In this document: in pieces, positions 36,224 through 45,453 of the stretch | Numbering within the stretch: the first letter of the stretch is position 1 | How the letters are laid out: each line of letters begins with the position of its first letter | NCBI RefSeq assembly: GCF_011493005.1 | Contig: NZ_CP049157.1 | Span: 1,550,001 to 1,614,000 of the forward strand | DNA: 64,000 nt | Origin: Caballeronia sp. SBC1 | Lineage (GTDB): Bacteria; Pseudomonadota; Gammaproteobacteria; Burkholderiales; Burkholderiaceae | Reading direction: 5' to 3' | Made by a program: the position numbers and the translations under genes | The notes under the pieces: model-generated | Told to the model about the DNA's origin: nothing | The model's database searches: none | The model's input: only the letters and a program-made list of their open reading frames with translations

Positions 36224-36731
36224 AATAAGCGCCCATGTAGTCGCGCTTGCCGATCTCGACGCCGTTGTGGCGCAGGATTGCATATGCGGTCGTCACGTGG
36301 AAGAAGAACTGGGGCAGGCCGTAGTGTTGCAGGTAGGCGCTGCCGGCCAGCTTCTTCTCTTTCGGCGTGCCCGGACGCAGCACGATTTCCTTGTTTTCGC
36401 TGCCTTCGAATTGCGCGGCCTCGAACGTGCCAATGTAAGCCAGTGCCTTGGCCACCAGCGCTTGCAGATCGGCGAACGTGACTTCGGTATCGGCCCACGA
36501 CGGCACATCAACGCCGGCCAGGCGCGAGGTCACGCCTTTGCTGAAATCAGCGGCGATCTGTACCTGACGCACCAGCGGGAACATGTCCGGGAACAGACGT
36601 GCTTGCAGCAGCGCGTTCGGGTCGATGTTCTTTTCGGTGGCGTGCGTTTCCGCTTTCTTGAGCACGTCGGAGAGGGCGGTCAGCATCTGCTTGAAAACCG
36701 GGACGGACGTGCTGTACATGGAGATGGTCAT
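36222..36731 (-). CDS. DUF1993 family protein
   Basis: 169 residues starting MTISMYSTSVPVFKQMLTAL. The alpha-helical DUF1993 fold (DinB-like bundle) is suggested by LFPDMFPLVRQVQIAADFSK and the C-terminal GLPQFFFHVTTAYAILRHNG. Function is unknown in the family. The ATG at 36731 has AGAG upstream; the longer frame is not family-like. Convergent with the chemoreceptor gene across the strong hairpin. Confidence 0.87.
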   Translation of the reverse strand: MTISMYSTSVPVFKQMLTALSDVLKKAETHATEKNIDPNALLQARLFPDMFPLVRQVQIAADFSKGVTSRLAGVDVPSWADTEVTFADLQALVAKALAYIGTFEAAQFEGSENKEIVLRPGTPKEKKLAGSAYLQHYGLPQFFFHVTTAYAILRHNGVEIGKRDYMGAY

Positions 36732-37059
36732 GATCACTCTTTCAGTCGATGGGGTTGCCGGCGCGAACAAGACCGCGCCGGTTTGTTTATCTTGTTTAAT
36801 CTCGGGGCAGTTCCGCACAGGTGATTGAACTGGCTAGTCACGTGACTGCCAGAGCAGCTTGCTCCAGGCGGCCCGCCCGATATTGCTGTACCGAAGCGAT
36901 ACGATCGGCCGGATCTTTTCCTTTGATCCGGCATGCCCGGTACCGCGCAAGATTATAAGCGCGCTGCGGCAAATGCCTCGCGGGCAGGAGGGCATCCTGT
37001 GCGGATAAGGCTCTGAGCCCCAATATTCCCAACAACGAAAAGGCGGCCACTTCGCGACC
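36732..37059. other. Intergenic region without recognisable gene
   Basis: 328 bp between the DUF1993 and cupin genes. Open frames on the minus strand here lack ribosome sites and family features. The DUF1993 promoter must lie in it; an AT-rich segment near 36785-36805 is the likeliest place. Confidence 0.5.
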
Positions 37060-37515
37060 CTAGCCTGCCAGCAAGGTAATCCCGAAGCGCGGCGCAGCTT
37101 CCCGCATGCGTCCAATATCCTCCGGCTGCGGCGGAACAGGCGTGACGGGGCCCGCTTGGGCGTCGGCGCAAGTATCGAGGAAGTCATCAAATCCGGCGGG
37201 CGTGCAGATGATCAAATACCTTGAGGGCAGCTCGGTATTATTGGCCAGCCGATGCGGGACGTTGCGTGGCAATAACGCGGTTTCGCCCGCGCGCACGCTG
37301 ACGAGTTTTCCGTCGACCGTTACGTCGACAACACCCTCAAGCACGACGATGGTTTCCTCTTCGCGCTCATGCACATGCAGCGGGGTGGCCCGATTCGGCG
37401 GTCCGAAAAACTCCATCATGCAGAAAGCGCCGGCCGTCTCCTTTCCCGACATCAGCAAACGTACGCGCGTACCGGCAAAATTGTATTCAGGCGGCTGGGT
37501 ATTCAATACAAACAT
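37060..37515 (-). CDS. Cupin-domain protein
   Basis: 151 residues with both cupin motifs: PLHVHEREEETIVVLEG supplies the His/Glu metal ligands and LPRNVPHRLAN the last His. Cupins include dioxygenases, isomerases and sensor proteins; the substrate is not evident. GAGGAA precedes the ATG at 37515. It is divergent from a LysR regulator and is its probable target. Confidence 0.85.
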   Translation of the reverse strand: MFVLNTQPPEYNFAGTRVRLLMSGKETAGAFCMMEFFGPPNRATPLHVHEREEETIVVLEGVVDVTVDGKLVSVRAGETALLPRNVPHRLANNTELPSRYLIICTPAGFDDFLDTCADAQAGPVTPVPPQPEDIGRMREAAPRFGITLLAG

Positions 37516-37599
37516 GGCATTCCTCGACAAGATCATTGAGCGTGGGCATTCACTATAAGTCGCGGATCTTTCGAGAAAAACATGCGTCGATGCCGTAAC

Positions 37600-37622
37600 A
37601 TTCACGGCAACATACCGTGAAT
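37600..37622. promoter_or_regulatory. LysR-type operator between cupin and lysR
   Basis: ATTCACGG-N7-CCGTGAAT is a perfect 8-bp inverted repeat with total length 23 bp, fitting the T-N11-A style of LysR boxes. It overlaps the start region of the LysR gene (5 bp before the ATG) and is 85 bp from the cupin start. An overlapping GCCGT/ACGGC pair extends the symmetry upstream. Confidence 0.65.
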
Positions 37623-37627
37623 CGATC

Positions 37628-38560
37628 ATGAAAAATCTCAAGCAATTTATGAGTTTCGCCGCCGTGGCGAGAAATACCAGCTTCGCCGCAGCCGCCCGCG
37701 AACTGGGTCTCGCGCCCTCATCGGTCGCCAAGAGCGTGGCGCGCCTGGAGAGCGACCTTGGCGTGAGGTTGTTTCATCGAACCACTCGCGCAGTCCGGCT
37801 CACGGCGGAAGGCGACGCCCTTTTTGCGAAGTGCGCGCGGGTCCTGGAAGAGATTGACTCGCTGGAGTTATCGACAACAAATGCGCTCGAAGCGCCGACA
37901 GGGACATTGCGCGTGGGCGCGCCAATAGGCTACGGAACACGCAAGATTGTCCCGGTATTGAACCGCTTGCTTGCGGTTCATTCTGCGCTCAACGTCGACT
38001 TGCGTTTGACGGACGAGCGAGTCAACCCGGTGAGTGAAGGCCTGGATGCGGTGATACGCATAGGCTCACTAGATGACTCTGGTCTGGTTGCGCGCCGGTT
38101 TGACTATCAGCATCTCGTGCTTTGCGCGAGTCCCGCCTATATAAAAGTCCATGGCGCGTTGAACGCTGTTGAGGACGTCGAAGGGCGATCGGTCATTTTG
38201 TTTCGGATGCCTACGTCCGGCCGGGAGCGTCCGCTGGAGTTCGTGGATGGAGGAGAAAAGATTCAAGTGCGGCCACGATCACGCTTTACGTTAAGTCATG
38301 GAGACGCCATGGTGGAAGCGGTATTGCAGGGCGCCGGCATTGCGCAGGTGCCTGAACACATGGTGGCGCATCACATCAGGCAGGGAACGCTGGTTGAGTT
38401 GCTGGGCGAGTGCCGTCCCGCGCCGCTACCGGTCAGCGTATTGACGCCCAGCGCGCGAATGATGCCGCCCAGAGTACGTTCATTCATCGACGCGTTGTTG
38501 GATGAAAAAATGCTGGATGCAGGGCCGCATCGCGCCTTTACAGGAGGCGCGATGTATTAA
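37628..38560 (+). CDS. LysR-family transcriptional regulator
   Basis: 310 residues of the CrgA/AaeR-like LysR branch: helix-turn-helix FAAAARELGLAPSSVAKSVA, then VRLFHRTTRAVRLTAEG and an effector domain. Divergent from the cupin gene across a 112-bp region containing a 23-bp inverted repeat, its likely binding site and autoregulatory operator. Confidence 0.9.
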   Translation: MKNLKQFMSFAAVARNTSFAAAARELGLAPSSVAKSVARLESDLGVRLFHRTTRAVRLTAEGDALFAKCARVLEEIDSLELSTTNALEAPTGTLRVGAPIGYGTRKIVPVLNRLLAVHSALNVDLRLTDERVNPVSEGLDAVIRIGSLDDSGLVARRFDYQHLVLCASPAYIKVHGALNAVEDVEGRSVILFRMPTSGRERPLEFVDGGEKIQVRPRSRFTLSHGDAMVEAVLQGAGIAQVPEHMVAHHIRQGTLVELLGECRPAPLPVSVLTPSARMMPPRVRSFIDALLDEKMLDAGPHRAFTGGAMY

Positions 38561-38697
38561 CCGGTTGACTGGCGAATAAGTGGTGGTTAGTAGCCACTGG
38601 CTAATGTCGAAACGGCGGGCAGCACTCGTCCTTCGAAGCGTTTTTCAGCTTCGCTTCCCCGATTGCCAATCCGATAAACGCGAAGGACTACGCCGTC

Positions 38698-39171
38698 TTA
38701 CGCGGGTACGTCCGCCGCAACTTTTGAATAATCGCAAAACTCCCGGAAATCGCTGGCTAAAATCTGCAATAGCGCGGTGCCTTTCCGTCCGGTGGTGCGA
38801 TAAAGCTCGCCGTCACGGCGGCCCGCCTCCACGCCTTTGCTGAAAGCCTCCGAGCTCAGGATCGCGCTGTCGACCGTATGGTTGAGCGATGCCCGGCTGT
38901 CGGGAAAAATCAAATTGATGACGAGGCCGGTGGCGGCCGCCGGAACATCCGAATCGTCAATTTGCCATGCCGCGCAGATCGGCTGGCAAAATCCCTGGAG
39001 ATAGCCAATCAGCTTCGCTTCCAGGTCAGCGGGCAGGGCGCGGTAAGCGAGTTCTGAACGTGCAATGGTGGGAAAAGTGAGCGCCCCGACAATCGCCGCA
39101 ATCTTGCGCGCCGTTGCCAGTTCTTTCGTTTCTTGCGTCACTTCATGGACTTGATATAGCGGTTGAAACAT
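38698..39171 (-). CDS. Hypothetical protein, 157 residues
   Basis: No family recognised. A strong Shine-Dalgarno sequence (AAGGAGG) precedes the ATG at 39171, which I prefer to the upstream in-frame start at 39327. The sequence (MFQPLYQVHEVTQETKELA...) is a soluble alpha/helical protein without signal peptide or membrane segment and with two Cys in QGFCQPICAAW. Convergent with the LysR gene. Confidence 0.75.
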   Translation of the reverse strand: MFQPLYQVHEVTQETKELATARKIAAIVGALTFPTIARSELAYRALPADLEAKLIGYLQGFCQPICAAWQIDDSDVPAAATGLVINLIFPDSRASLNHTVDSAILSSEAFSKGVEAGRRDGELYRTTGRKGTALLQILASDFREFCDYSKVAADVPA

Positions 39172-39339
39172 CGACGCCTCCTTATGAGCCTGGTTTTCCA
39201 CGAAAACACCGGGTACGGGATTGATGGAATATGATTCGTAACGCGGGAAACTGCGGCGGGTGGTGGTGGCATATTCTCCGTTGGAAACCCGCCCGCCAAT
39301 AATGGCGTGTGCATAACGGCATGGCAAATGACCGCCGTG

Positions 39340-39353
39340 CCACTAGCTAGTGG
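39340..39353. promoter_or_regulatory. 14-bp perfect palindrome in the 39172-39543 intergenic region
   Basis: CCACTAGCTAGTGG is its own reverse complement. It lies between the divergent hypothetical gene and the diguanylate cyclase gene, 169 and 191 bp from their starts, and contains two CTAG tetramers, which are usually rare. A regulator site is likely but the binder is unknown. The rest of this 372-bp region holds no gene that I can support. Confidence 0.5.
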
Positions 39354-39543
39354 TAATACTGATAGTGACGCGAGGTGGGAACTGGGTAATGATTCCTTTC
39401 GATGCCTTTTGAATGGAGGTTCAGCGGCGGGATGTCGGTCGGACATTAGCTGAACGCGAGATCCGCGGATGCATTGAGGCTGATCCGGCGGGACCAGGGA
39501 CGAGAACCGCTTCCTCTATCAAGTAGGAAAGACCGCAACCACA

Positions 39544-41061
39544 ATGACAAAAGCAGAGCAATCCAGCTGCGCCGGCATCGGGAGCCGCATCAAGGGCGGG
39601 CTGTCAACGTCCGTTGCAGTCGCTACGTGTGGCGTTTTTATTGCAATTGTCATGATGAGCCTGTGCGGTGTGGTCCTCTATCAGAGTCGCCAGGATGCGC
39701 TGGACCATACGCGTGACACTTTGCGCGATATTGCCGTCATCGCACAGCGCGATATAGAACGCAATCTCGAACTTTATCAATTGTCGCTGCAAGCAGTGGT
39801 CGACGGGCTTCAGCAAGCGGACGTGATGGCCTTGCCGCCGCGCCTGCGCCGCGAGGTGCTCTTCGACCGCGCCGCCAGCGCGAAATATCTGGGTTCCATG
39901 CTGGTGATGGATGCGCTCGGCAACGTTGTCATCGACTCCGGTGGCGATACGCCAAGAACCGGCAATTTCAGCGACAGGCCGTATTTCACGGTTCAACGCG
40001 ACAACCCCAATGCGGGTCTCTATATAAGCGATCCATACCTGTCTCGCTTGCGCAACGGCACGCCAAGCATCGGCTTGAGCAGACGGCTTTCCAACCCGGA
40101 CGGATCCTTTGCGGGGATCGTGCTTCTGGCGGTGAATATTGCGTACTTCCACGACCTGTTCGCCGGCTTGGCGCTAGGCCCGCATGGATCGGTTTCGCTG
40201 ATCGGACGAGACGGCGCCATGCTTATGCGGCAGCCTTACGACTCCAAGGTCATTGGGCGCAACATCAAGGATGCGGCCACTTTCAAGCAGTTTTTATTAG
40301 CGCCGGAAGGCAGCTTTATCGAAAAATCGTCAATCGATGGCAATCGCCGGTTGTATTGGTTTGCCAATTTTCCGCATGCGCCCCTCATCATCATGGCGGC
40401 GGCGTCCGAGGAGGATATCTACGCATCATGGCGGCACCGGGCGCTCACGATCGGATCGCTGATGGCCGCGTTCGGCGCGGCGTTCATCGGGCTCTCGGTT
40501 TTGCTTGGAATGCAGTTGCGGCGGCGCATGCGGGCCGAGTCGGCGCTGGAATTGCTGGCGCGCACGGACGGACTGACCGGACTGAACAACCGCCGCAGTC
40601 TTGGCGAGATACTTGAGCTTGAGTGGCGGCGCGCGAAACGCTCGCAGAGTGTGCTGTCGCTGCTGTTCGTCGATATTGATCGATTCAAGGCTTATAACGA
40701 TACCTACGGCCATCAGGCCGGCGACGATACCCTGGCGGCGGTCGCACGATGCATCGCCGACAACATCCGGCGTCCGGCGGACAGCGCTGCACGCTATGGG
40801 GGAGAGGAGTTTATCGTCGTGCTGCCCGATACCTCGGCGCATGGCGCTTCGCTGATCGCGGAGAAGATCCGCTCCGCTATTTGCGCGTGCCATATTGAGC
40901 ATGCGGGCAGCGAGTATGGATGCGTGACGGCCAGTATTGGCGCGGTGAGCCGTGAACCGCAGATGGACGACGATCTGACGACGGTGATCAAAGCTGCCGA
41001 CGAGGCCCTGTACAACGCCAAGGCGACGGGCCGGAACAAGGTGTCGACCGCTGAGGCTTGA
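39544..41061 (+). CDS. Membrane diguanylate cyclase with Cache sensor
   Basis: 505 residues. TM1 is about 22-46, a periplasmic double-Cache (PDC) sensor about 50-295, TM2 about 301-323 and a GGDEF domain about 335-505. The active-site motif is GGEEF (419-423), preceded by an intact I-site RPAD (410-413) exactly five residues upstream, so product inhibition by cyclic di-GMP is expected. It makes cyclic di-GMP from two GTP in response to an extracellular ligand. No EAL domain. The ribosome site is weak (AGGAAAG, 12 nt before the ATG). Confidence 0.92.
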   Translation: MTKAEQSSCAGIGSRIKGGLSTSVAVATCGVFIAIVMMSLCGVVLYQSRQDALDHTRDTLRDIAVIAQRDIERNLELYQLSLQAVVDGLQQADVMALPPRLRREVLFDRAASAKYLGSMLVMDALGNVVIDSGGDTPRTGNFSDRPYFTVQRDNPNAGLYISDPYLSRLRNGTPSIGLSRRLSNPDGSFAGIVLLAVNIAYFHDLFAGLALGPHGSVSLIGRDGAMLMRQPYDSKVIGRNIKDAATFKQFLLAPEGSFIEKSSIDGNRRLYWFANFPHAPLIIMAAASEEDIYASWRHRALTIGSLMAAFGAAFIGLSVLLGMQLRRRMRAESALELLARTDGLTGLNNRRSLGEILELEWRRAKRSQSVLSLLFVDIDRFKAYNDTYGHQAGDDTLAAVARCIADNIRRPADSAARYGGEEFIVVLPDTSAHGASLIAEKIRSAICACHIEHAGSEYGCVTASIGAVSREPQMDDDLTTVIKAADEALYNAKATGRNKVSTAEA

Positions 41062-41190
41062 TGCGTCCGATCACGACCACGGTTCATTCAGCCGCGGTTC
41101 CAGCGCATTGGGGCGCGGGAACCGCTTGTGTGAGTTTGGGCGATGAGTTTGGGCGCCCATCGCAAACCATTGACAGACTGGCTGACTTGA

Positions 41191-41499
41191 TTAACGGGTG
41201 TACATCGCGTTCCAGTCAGCCGCCGATACGTCGGGGCGGCCCGAAGCCGACGTCCCGTTTGTGCTGCCGCCGTAGCCGGTCGCCGCGCTGTCTTGAGCAG
41301 CAACGCGTGCTTCCGCAGCCTGGATGTCCGCGGGATAACGCGCGTTATCGCCATCACCCGGGTGATACCCGACTTGTGCGAGCTGGGCCAGCTCCGCGCG
41401 AACCTGCGCACGGGTGACCGGCGCGTTCGACTGAGCGAACGATGCAATAGGAGCGGAAAGCACGGCAACAGCAATAACGGCTTGAATCAGGGACTTCAT
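41191..41499 (-). CDS. DUF4148 secreted protein
   Basis: 102 residues. A Sec signal peptide (about 1-22, MKSLIQAVIAVAVLSAPIASF) is followed by the DUF4148 pattern VTRAQVRAELAQLAQVGYHP and a Gly/Ser-rich tail. Periplasmic protein of unknown function, a paralogous family common in Burkholderiaceae. GAGG precedes the ATG. Convergent with the diguanylate cyclase gene. Confidence 0.88.
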   Translation of the reverse strand: MKSLIQAVIAVAVLSAPIASFAQSNAPVTRAQVRAELAQLAQVGYHPGDGDNARYPADIQAAEARVAAQDSAATGYGGSTNGTSASGRPDVSAADWNAMYTR

Positions 41500-41615
41500 G
41501 ATGACTTACCTCTCGTTTAGGTCTTGGTCCGGTGCGAGCAGTCTTGTTCGCAACCGGTGACGCTAGTCTAGGTAAGCACACCTTTAAGATTAAGACCTCT
41601 GCCTGGAAGGCATTG

Positions 41616-42590
41616 TTATGAAACGAGTGGGAAAGTCTTGTTGACCTGAAGCGGCGTGCCATGAGCGACATCGGCGAGCACCACCTCGTCACGGGCGATC
41701 ATCGCGGGCAGGTAAGTGCGCAGGAAATCAATCCAGGTCCGCGTCTTTGCATCGACAAAACGGCGTGATGCGTAAAGCGCATAGATATTCGTCTTCTGCA
41801 AAATATGCTGGTCCAGGATGCGGACCAGCGAGCCATTGCGCAAGCCGTCGACCGCCGCGTATAGCGGCAGCATGCCGATGCCCAGTCCTTCACGGATCGC
41901 GACCGCAAGCGACTCCGCAATATTGACCTGCACCGGGCCGCTGATGTTCATGGTCTGAACGCCGTCGGGACCGTCGAGTGTCCACTCATTGGCCGGAAAC
42001 GCGGGCGTATTCAGCGTCAGGCACTGATGCCGCGCGAGATCAGCAGGACGCTCGGGCATCCCCTGCAAACGCACATACTCGGGCGATGCGCACAGGATGC
42101 TGAAGGTGGCGCCAAGCGGCTGCGAGACCATCTCGGAGTCCGGCAGCGACGCCGCCGAGATAATCGCCACGTCGCTGGTTCCCTCGAACAAATCAGGCAT
42201 GCGTTGCGACAGCGTCAGGTCGACCGAGACATCCGGATACTGCTGCCGGTACTGCGCAATCGCGGGCAGCACGTAATGCTGTCCAATGCTTGCGAAGCTG
42301 AACATGCGCAACGTCCCTGACGGATGTTCGTGCGCGCAGCTTGCCTCTTCTTCGGCACCGTCTATGTCTGCGAGGATCTGCAGGCATCGTTTCAGATAAC
42401 GCTCGCCCGCTGTCGTGAGCGAAAGCTTGCGGGTGGAACGCGTCATGAGGCGCGTGCGCAGATGTTCTTCAAGTTCGGAGACGGCGCGTGACATCGCGCC
42501 GGTGCTTGAATTCATGCTGATCGCGGCTGCCGTGAAGCTGCCCGATTCAACCACGCGCGCAAAGACGCGCATGTTTTGTAGCGTATCCAT
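41616..42590 (-). CDS. LysR-family transcriptional regulator
   Basis: 324 residues: helix-turn-helix FTAAAISMNSSTGAMSRAVS, then LRTRLMTRSTRKLSLTTAG and an effector domain. AAGG lies just before the ATG. It is divergent from the FUSC-family exporter gene across 155 bp, an arrangement seen for LysR regulators of aromatic-acid efflux. Regulation of that exporter is inference. Confidence 0.9.
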   Translation of the reverse strand: MDTLQNMRVFARVVESGSFTAAAISMNSSTGAMSRAVSELEEHLRTRLMTRSTRKLSLTTAGERYLKRCLQILADIDGAEEEASCAHEHPSGTLRMFSFASIGQHYVLPAIAQYRQQYPDVSVDLTLSQRMPDLFEGTSDVAIISAASLPDSEMVSQPLGATFSILCASPEYVRLQGMPERPADLARHQCLTLNTPAFPANEWTLDGPDGVQTMNISGPVQVNIAESLAVAIREGLGIGMLPLYAAVDGLRNGSLVRILDQHILQKTNIYALYASRRFVDAKTRTWIDFLRTYLPAMIARDEVVLADVAHGTPLQVNKTFPLVS

Positions 42591-42745
42591 CAGAACCTTG
42601 TGTTAGCAAAGAAGGCCGAATTGTCTGCCCGCGGCACGCAGGCATTGTTGCGAAATCCAGAGAAGCGGGTTGTGGCAAGGCGGCTTAATCCGGCGACGTT
42701 AGCTCCATACAATCGGCGCCTTCGCATGGCGGTTCGCGTGATTGC

Positions 42746-44953
42746 ATGAAGAACGCCCGAGTTGCACGCGCCAAACGCTGGCCTGAGGAAAGTTGCTGGT
42801 TCATGAACGATGAAGAGGTGCCCGAGAGCGCGTTGGATCGGGTGAAAGATGCCGCCCGTGACTGGCTTGCAACCGCTGCGCCCACCTGGCTGCATCTGCT
42901 GAAAACATTCATGGCCGTAGCGAGCGCGATGGGCCTCGCCATGCTGCTTCAGTTGCCGCAGCCCCGTGTTGCGATGACTACCGCCGTCGTGCTCATGCAA
43001 CCGCTGGCGGGCATGGTGCTCGCAAAAAGCGTGTACCGGTTGTTCGGCACGCTGCTGGGCGCGGTCGCCGCGCTGGTGCTCGGAAGTGTGTTTGTGCAGC
43101 AGCCAGAGGCCTACATGGCCGGGCTGACTGGATGGGTTGCCGTCTGTACGGCGCTGGCTGTGAGGGTTCGTCACTTTCGGTGGTACGGCTTCGTGCTGGC
43201 AGGGTACACGGCGGCGCTGATCGGCATACCGGCCGTGACCGATCCGAACGGCTTGTTGCTCGCCTCGTTGAACCGCGCAGCCGAAGTCACGCTCGGCATA
43301 CTCTGTTCGGGCGCGATCAGCGCGCTCATCATGCCTTTGCGCGCGAGTACTGTATTCGCGGCGGGTTTGCGTCGCCGGGATGAAGATTTTAAAGCTTTCG
43401 CGGCAAACGTGCTTGGCCGCGGCGTTGGGCGAGGCGCGTTCGAACAGCGCTTTGGCGCGTGGGTGGATGAAACGATTGCCCTCGATGCCCAGCTCCGCTA
43501 CGCCGCGTATGAGACGCCGGCCATGCGCGCGCAAAGCCGTCGTCTTGCGCGGCTCAACAGCGAATTCCTCGATGCCTGTGCGCGCCTGCATGCGTTGCAT
43601 CAGTTGCTCAGGCGTGTGCTCGCGAGCGACGGCGCCATGCTGGTCACCGTCATCTCTACGCCGCTCGACGCACTCGCGATTCTCTTGCGGACGCACGACA
43701 GCTTTAACCACGAAGCCGAGTTCGCCGGGGCCTTGCAGCGCTTTCAGGCGGGTACGCAGGAGACCTTTCGCCTCGGACGAGCACGGATGGAATCAGACGC
43801 TCCCACGCTGCTGCCCGATTTCGATACCGCCGTCGAACTACTATTTCGTTTCGTCGATGACTTCGCTCGATACACTCGCACGCATGCTGCGTGGAAACAC
43901 AACGAGTCGCTCGCGCTGCCTGACCGTGTAACTTATCCGCACATGGCGCGCACCCACGTGAGTGTCGTGCTCGCCTCCCTCGCGCGGACTGCAACGACGG
44001 TCGCGCTGATCGGCGGTTTCTGGATTGCGACAGCATGGCCCAGCGGCGGCATGGCCGTGATTGCGGCCACGCTGGCCTGCGGTTTGTGCGCGACCTCTGC
44101 ACGGCCCTCCCGGCTCGCGCTGCAGATGGCTGCCGGTGCGGCGCTCGCCGTGGTCGTCGGCTGCGGGCTGACACGTTATGCATATCCCGCCATCGACGGT
44201 TTCGCGTTGCTATGCGCAGTCCTCGCGCCGGTCGTCGTACTCGGCACTTACGTGGCGTCGCATCGGCAAGCTGGCGGCTTCGGGACTGGTTTTCTCGTGT
44301 TCTTTTGCTTGCTCGCCGGACCGGACAATGTCATGAGTTATGCCCCTGAGACGCTGATGAATAACGGCGTTGCAGTGGTCCTCGCGTTGCTGGCCGCGTC
44401 GCTCTGCTTTGCGCTGGTATGTCCGCCCAATGCCGCATGGCTGGTTGAAAGAACTCAACGCGAGCTGCGGGCGCACGTGGCGCGCGCATGCGAAGCAAGG
44501 CTCGTTGGATTGAATCATCGCTTTCACGCAAGCACGCACGACTTGATGTACCAGTTGCGTGGCTTACTTGCAGATAGGTCGCGAGAACATCGGCGCGCGT
44601 TGAGATGGATGCTGGTGACACTCGAAGTAGGGCAGGCGGTTATCGATCTGCGTGAGGCGGCGTCAAGTGTGGCTTCAAGCGCGGCATCAGGCATCTCGAT
44701 TGGTGAACACAGGCACGGGCACTTGGCCATGCAGTCCTTCCGGCAGGCCGTTTCACTCCTCTTCACCGCGCCAACCGATCAACATCGGATCCGGGCTCTT
44801 GGGGCCGTGGTATCCGCGCTCGAAGCGGCGCAACAAAGCCTTGGGTCATGTGTTGCGCATGGCCACGAGCGCGAGGTGCGGCGCATGGTGGCGTCGTTGC
44901 ATTCGATTCGCACGGCGTTGCTCGATCGCGATGCACCGTTCAACCGCCGCTGA
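42746..44953 (+). CDS. FUSC-family inner-membrane protein, aromatic-acid exporter type
   Basis: 735 residues: two blocks of about five transmembrane helices (about 50-200 and 405-560), each followed by a long cytoplasmic helical part, as in AaeB/YccS proteins. RHFRWYGFVLAGYTAALIG is a typical segment. AaeB exports p-hydroxybenzoate together with AaeA, but no AaeA-like membrane-fusion gene is beside this one. The first ATG has no ribosome site; ATG 42803 (MNDEEVPE), with AGGA 13 nt upstream, is an alternative start. Confidence 0.85.
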   Translation: MKNARVARAKRWPEESCWFMNDEEVPESALDRVKDAARDWLATAAPTWLHLLKTFMAVASAMGLAMLLQLPQPRVAMTTAVVLMQPLAGMVLAKSVYRLFGTLLGAVAALVLGSVFVQQPEAYMAGLTGWVAVCTALAVRVRHFRWYGFVLAGYTAALIGIPAVTDPNGLLLASLNRAAEVTLGILCSGAISALIMPLRASTVFAAGLRRRDEDFKAFAANVLGRGVGRGAFEQRFGAWVDETIALDAQLRYAAYETPAMRAQSRRLARLNSEFLDACARLHALHQLLRRVLASDGAMLVTVISTPLDALAILLRTHDSFNHEAEFAGALQRFQAGTQETFRLGRARMESDAPTLLPDFDTAVELLFRFVDDFARYTRTHAAWKHNESLALPDRVTYPHMARTHVSVVLASLARTATTVALIGGFWIATAWPSGGMAVIAATLACGLCATSARPSRLALQMAAGAALAVVVGCGLTRYAYPAIDGFALLCAVLAPVVVLGTYVASHRQAGGFGTGFLVFFCLLAGPDNVMSYAPETLMNNGVAVVLALLAASLCFALVCPPNAAWLVERTQRELRAHVARACEARLVGLNHRFHASTHDLMYQLRGLLADRSREHRRALRWMLVTLEVGQAVIDLREAASSVASSAASGISIGEHRHGHLAMQSFRQAVSLLFTAPTDQHRIRALGAVVSALEAAQQSLGSCVAHGHEREVRRMVASLHSIRTALLDRDAPFNRR

Positions 44954-45117
44954 CCGGCGTGGTCCGCGCACCGTGGCGAACAGCCGCGCGTCGATTGTCC
45001 GCGGATGAGGAAGGATGCCTTACACTACGGCCCCTTAATCAACCCATCACGCAGTCATATATTTCCCTCGGCGGCGAGTTGATCGCTGCATGCAAGTAAT
45101 AAAACGAGGAAAGTGAA

Positions 45118-45360
45118 ATGAAATTATTGAAGAGTGCGCTGGTGGCTGGTTCGTGGTTTGTCCTGTCAACGGTGTATGCACAGCCGGCTCCGGTGAGCGC
45201 GACGAACCGCCAAGCGGCGCAGCAGGATCAGCGAGCGGTTGCAATCGATACAGCTAGTGCCGCAGTTCGCGAAGCGCCTCAGGTACCTCACGCAATGCGC
45301 AAGCCGGACGAATGCGTGGGACCTGCCAGCTACTGCTCACTCTTCTTCGGCGGAAGCTGA
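45118..45360 (+). CDS. Small secreted protein with C-terminal Cys pair
   Basis: 80 residues. A signal peptide (about 1-21, MKLLKSALVAGSWFVLSTVY) is followed by a Gln/Ala-rich spacer and a C-terminal DECVGPASYCSLFFGGS in which two cysteines seven apart could form a disulfide. GAGGAAAG precedes the ATG. I recall similar short proteins ending CVGPxSxC in related bacteria, but no function is known. It lies 93 bp before the CoA-transferase gene on the same strand. Confidence 0.75.
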   Translation: MKLLKSALVAGSWFVLSTVYAQPAPVSATNRQAAQQDQRAVAIDTASAAVREAPQVPHAMRKPDECVGPASYCSLFFGGS

Positions 45361-45453
45361 TCTGCGCGGCGGCGGCCTGGCACGTGCCCGCGTCGCCGCA
45401 CATCTGACCATAACGAGCGCAGCCCGCGATCGTCGGTCCTGAGGAGCATTCAA

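Noticed and set aside
38634-38653. Hairpin CGAAGC/GCTTCG between convergent genes
   Set aside because: Only 6-bp arms and no T-run; below what I would call a terminator.
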